Origin: Deltaproteobacteria bacterium
GTDB taxonomy: Bacteria; Desulfobacterota; DSM-4660; Desulfatiglandales; Desulfatiglandaceae
Length of the DNA: 9,185 nucleotides
Assembly: GCA_013349725.1 (NCBI GenBank)
Contig: DUZB01000048.1
Coordinates: forward strand, 1 to 9,185
Direction: 5' to 3'
The position numbers and the translations under genes are program-made. The first letter of the stretch is position 1. Every line of letters begins with the position of its first letter. Shown here in pieces: positions 1 through 6,677 of the stretch. The notes beneath the pieces were generated by a model, which was given only the letters and a program-made list of their open reading frames with translations, was not told the DNA's origin and did no database searches.

Positions 1-1382
1 TGGGTCGCACATGCCAGACACGGATCATAGGCTCGGTAAGCCATTTCAATCCGGCTCAGGGCTATCTCTGAAACGTTCCCTCCTTTTATGAAGGCCCGGG
101 CCGCTTTTTCAACGGACAGGCTTATGGCGCCCGCGTTGTTCTGGGTGGCAACAAGCAGATTCAGCTTTTGAATGATAGCCTCTTCATTTGTTTCATAGTG
201 ATGAATCAGGGTCCCCCTCGGAGCTTCACAGGCTCCCACGCCTTCATGTGGGAGTTGTGTCGGCATATTTCTTATCGCCGGGTCGGTAAGGTCATCATGG
301 CAGGCGATTTCACTCATCCGCTCCGCCGCAAACAGGACTTCAACAAGCCGGGCCCAGTGATAAACCAGAGTGTTGTGAGCGGGTTTTCCCCCGCATGCAT
401 CAAACATCCGTTCATATTCCTGTTGTGCCAGAGGAGTGGCCATACCGTCGGAGGCATTTAATCTGGCAAGGGGACCAACCCTGTACAGCCCGCTTCCCTT
501 TCCATCATGGAGCCCATGCCATCCAACGCTTTTCAGATAGAGCGTTTTCATATAACTCCAAGCATCCACCCGTTCTTCCAAGTGATTCAAATAATCAACC
601 GCAGCAAATTTTTCAAACTCGGCGCCATCGGGATCAACAATCCTTATTTCACCATCATAAAAACTGACGTGATTTTTCCGGTCAACCATTCCCATGTAAT
701 AGGTCTGAAGGGAATACGCCTCGGAATGCATCAGATCAAGGTATCCCCGGTTTGCCAGAACCTCTTCTTCAAAAATATTCAGGCATAACCTCGCAAACGC
801 CAGGGCATCCCGGGCAATCTCCTTTATTCCGGCCCTCTCTTCCTCGGATATGGGTTTTGACACGCCGCCGGGCAGCCCGCAAACCGGATAGAGCGGACTG
901 CCACTGATCAGGGCATTGAGTCCGCGAACCCTTTTTCGAATCTCAATAACCTTTTTCCCGATCTTTTTCCCCAGTTTGCCAATCACACCAAAGATATTTC
1001 GCCCGAACCCCTTGTCATTGGAAGCCATAAAAAGATCCGGCCCCCCGAGATAGAAAAAATGCAGGAGATGGTCTTCATAGATAAAGGCTGTGTGCATCAA
1101 CTCCCTGATTTTTTTTGCCGCCTCTGTGGGTTCAACCTTAAAAAGATCATCCAGCGCCTTAACGGATGCGATGTGGTGAGCCGTGGGGCATACCCCGCAA
1201 ATCTTCTGGGTAAGGGTCGGCATCTCCTCCGCCGCCCTGCCTTCGCAGAATTTCTCAAACGCCCTGAACTCCGGAACCTGAAAAAAAGCATGATCAACCT
1301 GGCCTTCAATGTCAAGGCATATCTCGATTTTTCCATGGCCTTCCAACCTGGTAACCGGATCTATGACAATTCTGCGGGTCAT
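1..1382 (-). CDS. mvhA: [NiFe] hydrogenase large subunit, MvhA-like (group 3c type), 3' end cut by the window edge
   Basis: Catalytic subunit that would cleave or form H2 at a Ni-Fe centre in the cytoplasm. I read this frame directly: it is open for 460 codons from ATG at 1382 to the left edge. The N-terminus carries RLEGHGKIEI (12-21). The first nickel-ligand motif is KICGVCPTAHH (C62 and C65). EAPRG (386-390) supplies the active-site arginine region. The second motif, DPCLACAT (453-460), is cut by the edge, and the next codon begins CA, compatible with the conserved His. Both Cys pairs are therefore intact and the missing part is short. A good ribosome site, AAGGA, lies 7 bases before the ATG, and the start overlaps the mvhG stop by 4 bases (ATGA), suggesting translational coupling. 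There is no signal peptide. Lys60 sits where most hydrogenases have Arg before xCGxC. Linkage to mvhG, mvhD and hdrA favours group 3c over other cytoplasmic group 3 enzymes. Confidence 0.93.
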   Translation of the reverse strand, partial: MTRRIVIDPVTRLEGHGKIEICLDIEGQVDHAFFQVPEFRAFEKFCEGRAAEEMPTLTQKICGVCPTAHHIASVKALDDLFKVEPTEAAKKIRELMHTAFIYEDHLLHFFYLGGPDLFMASNDKGFGRNIFGVIGKLGKKIGKKVIEIRKRVRGLNALISGSPLYPVCGLPGGVSKPISEEERAGIKEIARDALAFARLCLNIFEEEVLANRGYLDLMHSEAYSLQTYYMGMVDRKNHVSFYDGEIRIVDPDGAEFEKFAAVDYLNHLEERVDAWSYMKTLYLKSVGWHGLHDGKGSGLYRVGPLARLNASDGMATPLAQQEYERMFDACGGKPAHNTLVYHWARLVEVLFAAERMSEIACHDDLTDPAIRNMPTQLPHEGVGACEAPRGTLIHHYETNEEAIIQKLNLLVATQNNAGAISLSVEKAARAFIKGGNVSEIALSRIEMAYRAYDPCLACAT

Positions 1383-2353
1383 GTTTCAGTCCTTTTTCCG
1401 GCACCCAGAATCGACCGGGGCGCGCTGTACCGATAAAAAAGTCCTCCGGGATCAGGGATTGAATCCGTAATCCGCCTGACTTCATTTTCCCGGTCGGCAT
1501 CTATCATGGAAGCCAGAAAAGACAGCATAGCGGCTCCATGGTCTTCCATATTGTCAAGGGGGCCAAAACAGCCTCGACAGGGCATATTGGCCTGGATACA
1601 GCGGCTGCCGCATCCTCCCCTTGTTGCGGGTCCAAGGCAAATGACCCCTTGGGGCAGAAAGCATTTTTTCGAATCCCACTCGGTTTCATGCACCCTTTTA
1701 AACTTTTTTACCCCTATTCTCTCAGGGTAGCTGTCCCGGCGGGGACAGGTATGACAAAGTGCCTTCCTGTCGCCGAATACAAAACCCCTTTCCTGAAGCC
1801 TTCCCTCAAGTACCGCCCCTATGGCCTCGCCTAAAAGTTCAGGGGGGGGCGGACATCCGGGAACATAAGCGTCCACGTCAATCACCTGGTCCAGGGTCAT
1901 GACCTTGTCAAAAAATCCGGAAAGTTTCGGTTCTTTCCCCGAACCTTCCCCTGGCCCGCCCGGTAGAATTCCGTCAGGGTTTTTCACCGTTGGGACTTCC
2001 ACAAAGGATCGTGTCAGAAGCGCCTGAACACTATGGAAATTGCCCAGCCCCACAATGCCGCCCAGGTGAGCGCATGTGCCATGGGCAAATACAAGTTTTG
2101 ATTTTCGTCGCAACAGCATGACCATATGGGCCTGTTCATGCATCCTTACGGCGCCGTTAATCAAACTCAGAGCCATTTCACCATCACTCAGCGCCTCCAG
2201 ATCCTTTCGTCTGCCGTCCATGGCAAGGGGCCAGAAAACGATATCTACGCCCATTGAGAGCGCCAGAAGATCTTCGGAAAGATCGATAACCGACTCATCG
2301 CATCCACCGCAACTTGAACACCAGTAAAGGGCAATCTTTGGCTTAACAGGCAT
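1379..2353 (-). CDS. mvhG: [NiFe] hydrogenase small subunit, MvhG-like
   Basis: Iron-sulfur electron-transfer subunit that passes electrons between the Ni-Fe site of MvhA and MvhD. It has 324 residues. The N-terminal flavodoxin-like part has WCSSCGGCDES (11-21), GTCAHLGG (92-99) and PGCPPPPE (166-172), the usual ligand positions of the proximal [4Fe-4S] cluster. The C-terminal half has many more cysteines (200, 203, 231, 239, 248, 252, 259, 262), enough for two further clusters, as in group 3 small subunits. No twin-arginine signal is present, so the enzyme should be cytoplasmic, unlike periplasmic uptake hydrogenases. The ATG start lies 11 bases inside the end of mvhD and lacks a convincing ribosome site, so translation probably depends on coupling to mvhD. 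The stop overlaps the mvhA start. The protein also resembles the 20-kDa NADH dehydrogenase subunit family, to which Mvh small subunits are related. Confidence 0.93.
   Translation of the reverse strand: MPVKPKIALYWCSSCGGCDESVIDLSEDLLALSMGVDIVFWPLAMDGRRKDLEALSDGEMALSLINGAVRMHEQAHMVMLLRRKSKLVFAHGTCAHLGGIVGLGNFHSVQALLTRSFVEVPTVKNPDGILPGGPGEGSGKEPKLSGFFDKVMTLDQVIDVDAYVPGCPPPPELLGEAIGAVLEGRLQERGFVFGDRKALCHTCPRRDSYPERIGVKKFKRVHETEWDSKKCFLPQGVICLGPATRGGCGSRCIQANMPCRGCFGPLDNMEDHGAAMLSFLASMIDADRENEVRRITDSIPDPGGLFYRYSAPRSILGAGKRTET
1390..1394 (-). promoter_or_regulatory. Ribosome binding site of mvhA
   Basis: AAGGA on the minus strand, 7 bases before the ATG at 1382 and inside the 3' end of mvhG. It fixes the start of the hydrogenase large subunit. 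Confidence 0.7.
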
Positions 2354-2756
2354 GGTTTAAGGGCCCCAGTTCTTTTAACATTTCAACCATTTCAGTAGCG
2401 ATGCGGGCAAATTTCTCCCCATCGCCAGCTGAAACGGAATCGAATTTCATTCTTTCATTTTCAATGACGTATTGCTGAAGGACCCGCTCCAGCAATGGGA
2501 TTCGTTTTAATGCCTCAATATTTCCTCTGCTATAATGACAATCACCCGGGGCGCAACCGAGAATCAGAACCCCGTCAGCGCCGATCCTGAATGCTTCCAG
2601 AACAAATCGGGGATCTACCCGACCACTGCACATGACGCGAATTTCCCGCAGGTTGTGGGATGGAAATTCTTTCCGACTTCTCCCTGCGGCATCCGCGCCT
2701 TCGTAGGAACACCAGTTACACAGAAACACGATGATCTTCGGTTCAAAACCATGCAT
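2343..2756 (-). CDS. mvhD: MvhD-like [2Fe-2S] subunit linking hydrogenase to HdrA
   Basis: A small iron-sulfur protein of 137 residues that in the methanogen MvhADG-HdrABC complex carries electrons from the hydrogenase to HdrA. Its family cysteines are all present: FLCNWCSYEGAD (C13, C16), VMCSGRVDP (C43) and GCAPGDCHY (C68, C73). The length is normal for the family (about 130-150). I chose ATG at 2756 because AAGG lies 8 bases upstream. A TTG two codons earlier (2762) is only 2 bases from that site. The 3' end overlaps mvhG by 11 bases. In sulfate reducers MvhD domains also occur fused to, or beside, HdrA without a hydrogenase. Here both hydrogenase subunits follow, so hydrogenase coupling is the simplest role. 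Confidence 0.93.
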   Translation of the reverse strand: MHGFEPKIIVFLCNWCSYEGADAAGRSRKEFPSHNLREIRVMCSGRVDPRFVLEAFRIGADGVLILGCAPGDCHYSRGNIEALKRIPLLERVLQQYVIENERMKFDSVSAGDGEKFARIATEMVEMLKELGPLNHAC

Positions 2757-2764
2757 GGCCAAAA

Positions 2765-2768
2765 CCTT
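2765..2768 (-). promoter_or_regulatory. Ribosome binding site deciding the mvhD start
   Basis: AAGG on the minus strand, 8 bases before ATG at 2756. The upstream TTG at 2762 would leave only 2 bases of spacing, so the ATG is preferred. Confidence 0.5.
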
Positions 2769-2791
2769 TTTCTGCTTTCACGTTTCACTTG

Positions 2792-2821
2792 AAAAAAGCT
2801 ATTAGCTGTTAGCTAATAGCT
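2792..2821 (-). terminator. Possible intrinsic terminator or attenuator after hdrA
   Basis: On the minus strand, downstream of the hdrA stop, AGCTATTAGCT pairs perfectly with AGCTAATAGCT across an AAC loop, and a run of six T follows. The layout is that of a Rho-independent terminator. However, the stem is only 4/11 G+C and the competing 14-base stem uses overlapping bases, so termination may be partial. Because mvhD starts only 36 bases beyond the T-run and I see no clear promoter for it, partial read-through or an RNA-processing role is more likely than a true operon end. Confidence 0.45.
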
Positions 2822-2838
2822 AACAGCTAACAGCTAAT
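2797..2838. repeat. Six tandem heptamers (AGCTNNY) forming a palindrome between hdrA and mvhD
   Basis: Read on the plus strand, 42 bases divide exactly into six 7-base units: AGCTATT, AGCTGTT, AGCTAAT, AGCTAAC, AGCTAAC and AGCTAAT. AGCT is itself a palindrome and the variable trinucleotides of the left and right units are partly complementary, so the array is also an inverted repeat. Two alternative hairpins are possible: 11-base arms (2797-2807 with 2811-2821, 3-base loop) or 14-base arms (2802-2815 with 2817-2830, 1-base spacer). It lies entirely in the non-coding gap between hdrA and mvhD. It could be a simple-sequence tract that changes copy number, a dispersed palindromic element, or an RNA structure tuning mvhD expression. 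Confidence 0.85.
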
Positions 2839-2844
2839 TTTACC

Positions 2845-4800
2845 CTATCCCAGCAGGCCTCTTAACTCTGAAAATATCGCCCGTGTGGAAAAATGCCTTG
2901 CGTTTATGGCGCCACTCGGACAGGCGGCGACACAAACGCCGCATCCCCTGCACATGGCCTGATTGATGGAAACCGTTCCCCTACCATCCTCCGTGGCAAT
3001 GGCTTTGAATGCACAAAGGCTTTTGCAGAGCAGACACCCGGAGCAGATCTCCGGATCAATTTCACAGACCATGGGTTCCAGGGCCAGAGGTTCCCCGGGC
3101 TGCAGTTTTCCCATGATTCTGCCAGCTACGGCATGCCCCTGGGCCACCGAAGAGGGGATGTCTTTAGGACCTTGTGCGCATCCTGCCATAAAGATCCCTT
3201 CCCTAACGGTAGAAACAGGATCCAATCTGGAATCGGCCTCCTCTAAAAACCCGCTTTCCCCCAGTTTCACATCAAGGATCTCAGCCATGCCATCTGTTTT
3301 CTCACCACTCTCCATAGCCGTCGCCAGAATGACCATATCGAATTCCTTTTGTTTCCGCCCCCCCGAAGCATCGGTATGGGACACCATAATCCTTCCGGAT
3401 CCTTTTCGGATCTCAATGGAATCCGGTCGCAACATGCGAAAAAATTCAATACCATCCTCTTCCACAACCTGCCGGTAGAAACGCTGGGAGTCCTTTCCCG
3501 AAAGACATAAATCCGCATGAAACTGGCAAATCCGGGCTTCCGGCAACTGCCTTCGGGTCTGGTGGGCATGTTTGAGGGTAACCAGGCAGCAAACACCGGA
3601 GCAGTATTCATTGAATTTTTCCGTCCTCGACCCCACACAATGTACAAAGGCAATGTGACCGGGAGGCCGACCACTCGCAAGCAGGATTTTCCCCTCCGTG
3701 GGACCCGATGAATTGACCAATTGTTCGAATTCAAGGCTGGTCAAAATATTTTCGGCCTTCCCATACCCATACCGGTCATCTTTTAGCGGATCAAAGGGGA
3801 CGAAACCTGTGGCAACCACAACGGCGCCCACCTTCAATTCGCGAATTTCATCGGCCTCCTCATAGCGGATCGCCCCAAATGGACAGGACTCCAGGCAGGC
3901 GCAGCATGACTCACCATGGAACCGCAAACAGGTCTCCTCATCCATAAGCGCCACATTGGGAAGCGCACCCGGATAGGGGATATGGATGGCTTTTCGACCG
4001 GCCATCCCCCCCATGAACGGCCTGGGGACGGAAACGGGACAGGCTTCAAAACAGGCGCCGCAGCCGATACAGGCCTCAAGGTCCACATACCGCGCCTTTT
4101 GCCGGACACTCGCGACAAAATTCCCAAAATACCCTTTTACCTCAAGGAGTTCAGTCAAGGTCATGGCTTCAATGTGATCATGGTGCAATACAGCATCCAA
4201 TTGGGATTCGATCAAACAGGAGGCGCACACCATATCCGGATAGAGATCTTCATACCGAGCCACCCTGCCCCCGATACAGGGCTCTTTCTCAATGAGATAC
4301 ACCTTCCGGTCCTTTCGTGCCACAGCAAGGGCTGCGCTGATCCCCGCAACACCCGATCCCACCACGAGGACATCCGCACAGCACTCGATTGTTTTCATCT
4401 CAATGGGTTCATGGCGACTCACCCGTTTGATGGCCCCGCGAAGCAATGCCTTGGCTTTTTGGGTCGCCGCCTCCCTCTCATGAACCACCCAGGCGCATTG
4501 TTCCCGAATGTTGGCGACCTGCAGGAGAAAAGGATTGAGCCCTGCCCTTTTCAATATCGCCCGAAACGTCTGCTCATGTTCTTTTGGAGAACACCCTGCG
4601 ATGACAACCCGCGATAATTTATGGGCTTGGATGTCTTCTTGCAGAAATCTCTTTCCCTCCGGTGAGCACAGGAATCCGAAAGAACCGGCCAGCACCACAT
4701 TTTCATGGCCCCTTGCATCTTTCAACAATGCCTGGATATCCACGGCATCTTTTATATTGGGACCGCATTCACAAATATATACGCCGATTCTTTCAGACAT
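2845..4800 (-). CDS. hdrA: HdrA-like FAD/iron-sulfur electron-bifurcating subunit
   Basis: Flavoprotein subunit of heterodisulfide-reductase-type complexes. It takes electrons from MvhD and, in methanogens, splits them between ferredoxin and HdrBC. Residues below count from ATG at 4800 (651 aa). The N-terminal domain (1-140) has the HdrA cysteines 10, 12, 45, 70 and 102. The FAD-binding GSGVAG is at 148-153, and a further Cys pair (192, 195) sits in MVCASC. An inserted ferredoxin domain has CIGCGACFEACP (244-255) and a second set C291, C299, C302, C306. CVGSR (388-392) and YCSGVCC (399-405) are HdrA hallmarks. The C-terminal ferredoxin domain has Cys 586, 589, 592, 596 and 617, 620, 623, 627; the first set ends CA, not the usual CP. 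I preferred the ATG (GGGG 7 bases upstream) over a TTG at 4830 because the protein then begins directly before the conserved GVYICECG. No hdrB or hdrC is visible in the window. Confidence 0.94.
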   Translation of the reverse strand: MSERIGVYICECGPNIKDAVDIQALLKDARGHENVVLAGSFGFLCSPEGKRFLQEDIQAHKLSRVVIAGCSPKEHEQTFRAILKRAGLNPFLLQVANIREQCAWVVHEREAATQKAKALLRGAIKRVSRHEPIEMKTIECCADVLVVGSGVAGISAALAVARKDRKVYLIEKEPCIGGRVARYEDLYPDMVCASCLIESQLDAVLHHDHIEAMTLTELLEVKGYFGNFVASVRQKARYVDLEACIGCGACFEACPVSVPRPFMGGMAGRKAIHIPYPGALPNVALMDEETCLRFHGESCCACLESCPFGAIRYEEADEIRELKVGAVVVATGFVPFDPLKDDRYGYGKAENILTSLEFEQLVNSSGPTEGKILLASGRPPGHIAFVHCVGSRTEKFNEYCSGVCCLVTLKHAHQTRRQLPEARICQFHADLCLSGKDSQRFYRQVVEEDGIEFFRMLRPDSIEIRKGSGRIMVSHTDASGGRKQKEFDMVILATAMESGEKTDGMAEILDVKLGESGFLEEADSRLDPVSTVREGIFMAGCAQGPKDIPSSVAQGHAVAGRIMGKLQPGEPLALEPMVCEIDPEICSGCLLCKSLCAFKAIATEDGRGTVSINQAMCRGCGVCVAACPSGAINARHFSTRAIFSELRGLLG

Positions 4801-5048
4801 GTCGAAACCCCGAGGCCCTCGCCGGATCAAGTCGCCCTAAAGTTGTAGGAATTTCAGAGGAGAAAGAAGGGGAAAACCTTCTTCCATATGTCGCTGCTAC
4901 GGTAGGTTTCCTGAAGGAGTTGTAGGCCGTAATCAAAGAGCCGTTCCGGTGCCCTGCCCCCGGATGGAAACGAACCGGCTCAGGAAAAACATTTCTCAGA
5001 AAGATCAGGCCTTCATAGTGAGAGGAAAGAACCGGGCAAGGAAGGGCG
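4801..5048. other. 248-base gap between acyl-CoA synthetase and hdrA
   Basis: No convincing gene is seen here. An open minus-strand frame (4793-5056) crosses it, but its translation shows no recognisable motif. The gap holds a two-part inverted repeat: outer arms GAGCCG/CGGCTC at 4938-4943 and 4976-4981, inner arms TCCGG/CCGGA at 4945-4949 and 4960-4964. It also holds a smaller one, AAGAAGG/CCTTCTT, at 4864-4870 and 4877-4883. On the minus strand the first is followed only by TTTG, so it is at best a weak terminator for the acyl-CoA synthetase. This is the most likely place for a promoter of the hdrA-mvhDGA genes, but I found no clear -35/-10 or sigma-54 boxes. Confidence 0.5.
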
Positions 5049-6626
5049 CTAGTCAAGTTTCCTGAAGGCCTCTTTCCTGCCTGTATATTTCACCCTCATC
5101 TGAGGTTTCATGAGCTTTCCTGTCGGGTTTCTCATGATCTGATCAAAGACAACCTTCCGAGGAACCTTGTACATGGAAAGTTTTGTCTTTGCAAATTCAA
5201 TGACTTCTTCCCCGGTCATGCTTTCACCCTCTTTACACTGAATGATAGCCATCACCGCTTCCACAAGTCGGTCGTCGGCGTAGCCGATACAGGCCACATC
5301 ATCAATCTTCGGATGTTCCATGAGGGCATCTTCAATTTCCACTGGAAAAATATTTTCACCGCCACTCGTGATCATATCCTTTTTCCGATCAACGATATAA
5401 AAGAAACCTTCTTCGTCCGTCGTGAGGAGATCGCCTGTATAAAGCCAGCCGTCCACCAAAGTCTCAGCCGTCATCTCAGGGTTGTTGAAATACTCCTTCA
5501 TCATCCTGTTCGTGGTAAATATGAGCTCACCCACTTTTCCAGGAGGGAGTTCTTTATCGAAGTCAACAATTTTTGCCTCAACCCCGAAGGTGGGTTTCCC
5601 AATGGATCCAGGCTTCCGGAGGACATCCTCGGGGTAGAGATTAAAAGTCCCCCCCCCTCCCCCTTCGGTAATCCCGTAGATATTGGAAACCCTGCAGGGC
5701 ATCGTATCTACGAGCTTTTTCATGACTTCAAAGGGGACAGGCTGCGCGCCAATCTCCAGATATCTCCAGCTTGAAAGGTCGTAGTCCGACAGCTTGATTT
5801 CACCTTTCTCAATGCCGTTTAATATGGCCACGGCAATGGGAACCACAAACAGGACATCCGTACATTTCTCTTCGGCCAGGACTTCTATGAGCCATGCGGG
5901 ATTTCTCATATCCCTGAGGATCGTCCCCGTAGCGCCCGTCGCGTAGAACGGGGCCCAGAGGAACATGGTCCCACTGTGATACAGGGGAAGAAAGAATAGA
6001 TAATTATCATTTTTCTCTACGAAATAACTCATCCCGTTTGCAATGGCGACATTATTAACGGAATAATGGGTATGAAGTACCGGTTTGGGTTTTCCCGTAG
6101 TCCCTGAGGTGAACATCATGGCCAGGTCATGCTGGTCATCCACATCCACCATGGCCTCGGAGACGTCGTCATAGGCGGCAACAGACTGGTAATCAATCAT
6201 GTCTCCGGGAACTTTGTCTCCGACACAGATATATTTTTTTACAGTAGAGAGTTCACCCTGTATGGGCTGCACGACCGGAAGGAACTCGGACCCAAAAATA
6301 AAGACGATCGGGTCGCACACATCCGCTGCAAAAAGGATGTCCGAACCCACGAATCTGAAATTCAGAGGGACAACCACGGCGCCCAGTTTTATAATGGCGT
6401 AGTAGGTTATCAGCCATTCGAGGCTGTTATTCTGCAGATGCATCACGTAATCGCCGTCCCTGACCCCCAGCTCTTTCGAAAGATAGTTGGCGGTCCTGTT
6501 GATCTGATCATTAAACTTTTTCCAGGTGAGCGTTCTCCTCTTTTTCAGGGCAGGAGTTCGTTCAATCAGACAGATCTTATCGGGCAAGTGACGTGCATGG
6601 ATTTTGGCATATTTTGCATAGTTCAT
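5049..6626 (-). CDS. AMP-forming acyl-CoA synthetase (class I adenylate-forming enzyme)
   Basis: Activates a carboxylic acid with ATP to an acyl-adenylate and then to an acyl-CoA thioester in the cytoplasm. It has 525 residues, a normal length. The ANL-family motifs appear in order: P-loop TSGTTGKPK (173-181), GAQPVP (293-298), YGITE (317-321), YTGD (396-399), the hinge region DRKKDMI (413-419) and NPTGK with the catalytic Lys504. The start is supported by GGAGG 10 bases upstream. A run of five glycines (322-326) follows YGITE and is encoded with a nine-G homopolymer. The gene begins 51 bases after dctM with no terminator between them, so co-transcription with the TRAP genes is likely and the transported acid may be its substrate. 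Chain length or aromatic preference cannot be read from the sequence; long- or medium-chain fatty acid or aromatic acid ligase are all possible. Confidence 0.93.
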   Translation of the reverse strand: MNYAKYAKIHARHLPDKICLIERTPALKKRRTLTWKKFNDQINRTANYLSKELGVRDGDYVMHLQNNSLEWLITYYAIIKLGAVVVPLNFRFVGSDILFAADVCDPIVFIFGSEFLPVVQPIQGELSTVKKYICVGDKVPGDMIDYQSVAAYDDVSEAMVDVDDQHDLAMMFTSGTTGKPKPVLHTHYSVNNVAIANGMSYFVEKNDNYLFFLPLYHSGTMFLWAPFYATGATGTILRDMRNPAWLIEVLAEEKCTDVLFVVPIAVAILNGIEKGEIKLSDYDLSSWRYLEIGAQPVPFEVMKKLVDTMPCRVSNIYGITEGGGGGTFNLYPEDVLRKPGSIGKPTFGVEAKIVDFDKELPPGKVGELIFTTNRMMKEYFNNPEMTAETLVDGWLYTGDLLTTDEEGFFYIVDRKKDMITSGGENIFPVEIEDALMEHPKIDDVACIGYADDRLVEAVMAIIQCKEGESMTGEEVIEFAKTKLSMYKVPRKVVFDQIMRNPTGKLMKPQMRVKYTGRKEAFRKLD

Positions 6627-6636
6627 TAAAACTCAA

Positions 6637-6641
6637 CCTCC
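6637..6641 (-). promoter_or_regulatory. Ribosome binding site of the acyl-CoA synthetase
   Basis: GGAGG on the minus strand, 10 bases before ATG at 6626. It is the strongest ribosome site in the window and supports independent, efficient translation of the ligase. Confidence 0.65.
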
Positions 6642-6677
6642 AATTAAGGACTCACTCAGATATGGTTCAGTAACTAT

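Noticed and set aside
168..1436. Several short plus-strand open frames of 90-125 codons
   Set aside because: They lie opposite the 460-codon minus-strand mvhA frame, which has both nickel-ligand motifs.
1842..1849. Run of eight G on the plus strand inside mvhG
   Set aside because: It encodes the conserved PGCPPPPE cluster-ligand motif, so protein conservation explains it.
3916..4617. 233-codon plus-strand open frame opposite hdrA
   Set aside because: It lies wholly antisense to hdrA, whose motifs are unmistakable, and its translation shows no family feature. It is a shadow frame.
4828..4830. TTG as an upstream start for hdrA
   Set aside because: It adds ten residues with no conservation expected before GVYICECG; the ATG at 4800 has GGGG at suitable spacing.
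4793..5056. 87-codon minus-strand open frame spanning the gap before hdrA
   Set aside because: No motif and no ribosome site that I could see, and it overlaps both flanking genes in other frames. It is treated as non-coding.
4906..5068. 12-base direct repeat GTTTCCTGAAGG at 4906-4917 and 5057-5068
   Set aside because: One copy is the coding end of the acyl-CoA synthetase, the match does not extend and no duplicated gene remnant is visible. It is probably chance.
6129..6629. 166-codon plus-strand open frame opposite the acyl-CoA synthetase
   Set aside because: Antisense to a clear enzyme gene, with no recognisable motif.
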